A stretch of DNA of 35,487 nucleotides from Brevundimonas sp. (GTDB taxonomy: Bacteria > Pseudomonadota > Alphaproteobacteria > Caulobacterales > Caulobacteraceae): the NCBI RefSeq assembly GCF_016463295.1, contig NZ_JAEMRO010000018.1:1-35487 (forward strand). Reading direction: 5' to 3'. The first letter of the stretch is position 1. Every line of letters starts with the position of its first letter. Under the pieces are notes generated by a model. That model did not search any database. It had not been told where the DNA came from and was given only the letters and a program-made list of their open reading frames with translations. Below are positions 34,201 through 35,487 of this stretch, piece after piece. Made by a program: the position numbers and the translations under genes.

Positions 34201-34944
34201 ATGCCCGACGCCCCTTCCGAGTTTCGCTACAAGCGCGTCCTGCTGAAGGTCTCGGGCGAGGTGCTGATGGGCGATCAGGCCTATGGCATCGATCAGAAGA
34301 CGGTGGCGACCGTGGCCCAGGCCGTGGCCGATGTGGCGCGTGACGGCATCGAGATCTGCCTGGTCATCGGCGGCGGCAACATCTTCCGTGGTCTGTCCAA
34401 GGCGGCGGGCGACATGGAGCGGGCCACCGCTGACTACATGGGGATGCTGGCCACGGTCATGAACGCCCTGGCCATGCAGGCGGCGCTGGAGAAGATCGGC
34501 GTTCAGACCCGCGTCCAGAGCGCCTTGACCATGAATGCCGTGGCCGAGCCCTATGTGCGCCGTCGCGCCCTGCGTCATCTGGAGAAGGGGCGTGTAGTCA
34601 TCTTCGCCGCCGGCGTCGGCGCGCCCTTCTTCACGACCGATTCCGGAGCCGCCTTGCGTGCCGCCGAAATGGGGTGCGATGCCCTGCTGAAGGGCACCAG
34701 CGTGGACGGCGTCTATACGGCCGATCCCAAGAAGGACAAATCCGCGACGCGGTATGAGACCTTGACCTATCACGATGTGCTGGCGCGCGACCTGAAGGTC
34801 ATGGACGCCTCGGCCATCGCCCTGATGCGTGACAGTGGCATCCCGATCGTGGTTTTCTCGATCCGGGACGATAATTCGCTCCGTCGCACTCTGACGGGCG
34901 AAGGCACGTTCACCGTGATATCGTCCTCCGACAAGGCCGCCTGA
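34201..34944 (+). CDS. pyrH: UMP kinase
   Basis: PyrH (247 aa) converts UMP to UDP in the cytoplasm, an essential step of pyrimidine nucleotide synthesis. It belongs to the amino acid kinase fold. Signatures are [13 protein letters not shown] (13-25), the glycine loop [10 protein letters not shown], the UMP-site region [17 protein letters not shown], and [17 protein letters not shown]. The start at ATG 34201 has a weak ribosome binding site (CCAAGGTTCC). It is followed by frr, the usual partner. Confidence 0.97.
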   Translation: MPDAPSEFRYKRVLLKVSGEVLMGDQAYGIDQKTVATVAQAVADVARDGIEICLVIGGGNIFRGLSKAAGDMERATADYMGMLATVMNALAMQAALEKIGVQTRVQSALTMNAVAEPYVRRRALRHLEKGRVVIFAAGVGAPFFTTDSGAALRAAEMGCDALLKGTSVDGVYTADPKKDKSATRYETLTYHDVLARDLKVMDASAIALMRDSGIPIVVFSIRDDNSLRRTLTGEGTFTVISSSDKAA

Positions 34945-35003
34945 TCGGCCGCCTACGCACGACAAGAATCTGGCGCAGACAAGAAACGACGAGAGAAACG
35001 ACC

Positions 35004-35487
35004 ATGGCCAAGCCCGATCTGAAGACCTACCGCGACCGCATGGACAAGGCGGTCGCCGCCCTGAAGGAAGAGTTCAACGGCCTGCGCACCGGCCGCGCCA
35101 ACGCCGGCCTGCTGGATCCGGTGCAGGTCCAGGCCTACGGCTCCAACTCGCCTTTGAACGCCGTGGCGGCCATCAGCGTGCCCGAGCCGCGCATGATCTC
35201 GGTCAGCGTCTGGGACAAAGGCATGGTGGGCCCTGTGGAAAAGGCCATCCGTGCGGCGGGTCTGGGCCTGAACCCCATCGTCGATGGCCAGACCCTGCGC
35301 ATTCCCGTGCCGCCCCTGACCGAGGAGCGCCGCAAGGAGTTGGCCAAGCTGGCCGGCAAATATGCCGAGCAGCAGAAGATTTCGGTCCGCAACGTTCGCC
35401 GCGACGCCAATGACGACCTGAAGAAGGCCGAGAAGGCCGGCGAGATCAGCCAGGACGAGCAGAAGAAGATGGAGGCCGAGGTCCAGA
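35004..35487 (+). CDS. frr: Ribosome recycling factor (5' part, cut by window end)
   Basis: The first 161 codons of ribosome recycling factor, which with EF-G splits ribosomes after termination. The protein is normally about 185 residues, so roughly 25 are missing beyond the window. Visible hallmarks are the helical start ([32 protein letters not shown]), the domain II strands ([41 protein letters not shown]) and the returning helix with [14 protein letters not shown]. The ATG at 35004 is preceded by a purine-rich GACGAGAGAAACG. The 59-base gap after pyrH shows no terminator. Confidence 0.97.
   Translation, partial: MAKPDLKTYRDRMDKAVAALKEEFNGLRTGRANAGLLDPVQVQAYGSNSPLNAVAAISVPEPRMISVSVWDKGMVGPVEKAIRAAGLGLNPIVDGQTLRIPVPPLTEERRKELAKLAGKYAEQQKISVRNVRRDANDDLKKAEKAGEISQDEQKKMEAEVQ

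Noticed and set aside
1..35487. CRISPR arrays, insertion sequences, toxin-antitoxin pairs, prophage or defence genes
   Set aside because: No regularly spaced direct repeats, transposase, integrase or recognised defence domain was found on either strand.

Overview
The window is a GC-rich (about two-thirds G+C by eye), gene-dense chromosomal segment from an alphaproteobacterium. Several features fit the Caulobacterales, and Brevundimonas is my best guess: separate nuoC and nuoD, the protein sequences, the suf gene order with a DUF59 gene and sufA at the end, promoters resembling the Caulobacter housekeeping type, and GANTC and CtrA-like motifs near starts. The genus is inference. I see no insertion sequence, prophage, CRISPR array or origin; most of the window is core metabolism.

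Region 1 (1-7393, + strand): an iron-sulfur assembly operon, with sufB (3' end only), a small lipoprotein gene, sufC, sufD, sufS, a DUF59 gene and sufA. It runs by start/stop overlap into the methionine importer genes metN, metI and metQ. Two long inverted-repeat elements lie between sufC and sufD and between sufD and sufS. Their distal ends supply the apparent ribosome binding sites of sufD and sufS.

Region 2 (7390-11016, - strand): an RhlE-like DEAD-box RNA helicase, a GGDEF diguanylate cyclase without a normal inhibitory site, and a phospholipid-type acyltransferase, all in one direction. A possible CtrA site precedes the cyclase gene. Region 3 (11096-13443): divergent promoters, a small secreted protein gene, tRNA-Asp(GTC) with an encoded CCA and its own promoter, and an AbgT-family transporter.

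Region 4 (13579-29537, + strand): a complete 14-subunit respiratory complex I operon, nuoA to nuoN. Five small extra genes are embedded and mostly coupled by start/stop overlap: a 62-aa protein, two small membrane proteins (88 and 102 aa) and two lipoproteins (131 and 70 aa). Complex I needs many Fe-S clusters, so region 1 is functionally relevant to it, though the two lie in separate units here.

Region 5 (29539-35487, + strand): birA, a GFA-family gene, coaX and rnj (ribonuclease J) follow nuoN tightly. A membrane-anchored protein of unknown function comes next, then a promoter and pyrH with frr (cut by the window end). The candidate nuo and pyrH promoters share an unusual layout, with a GANTC methylation site at the same distance from the -10 box.
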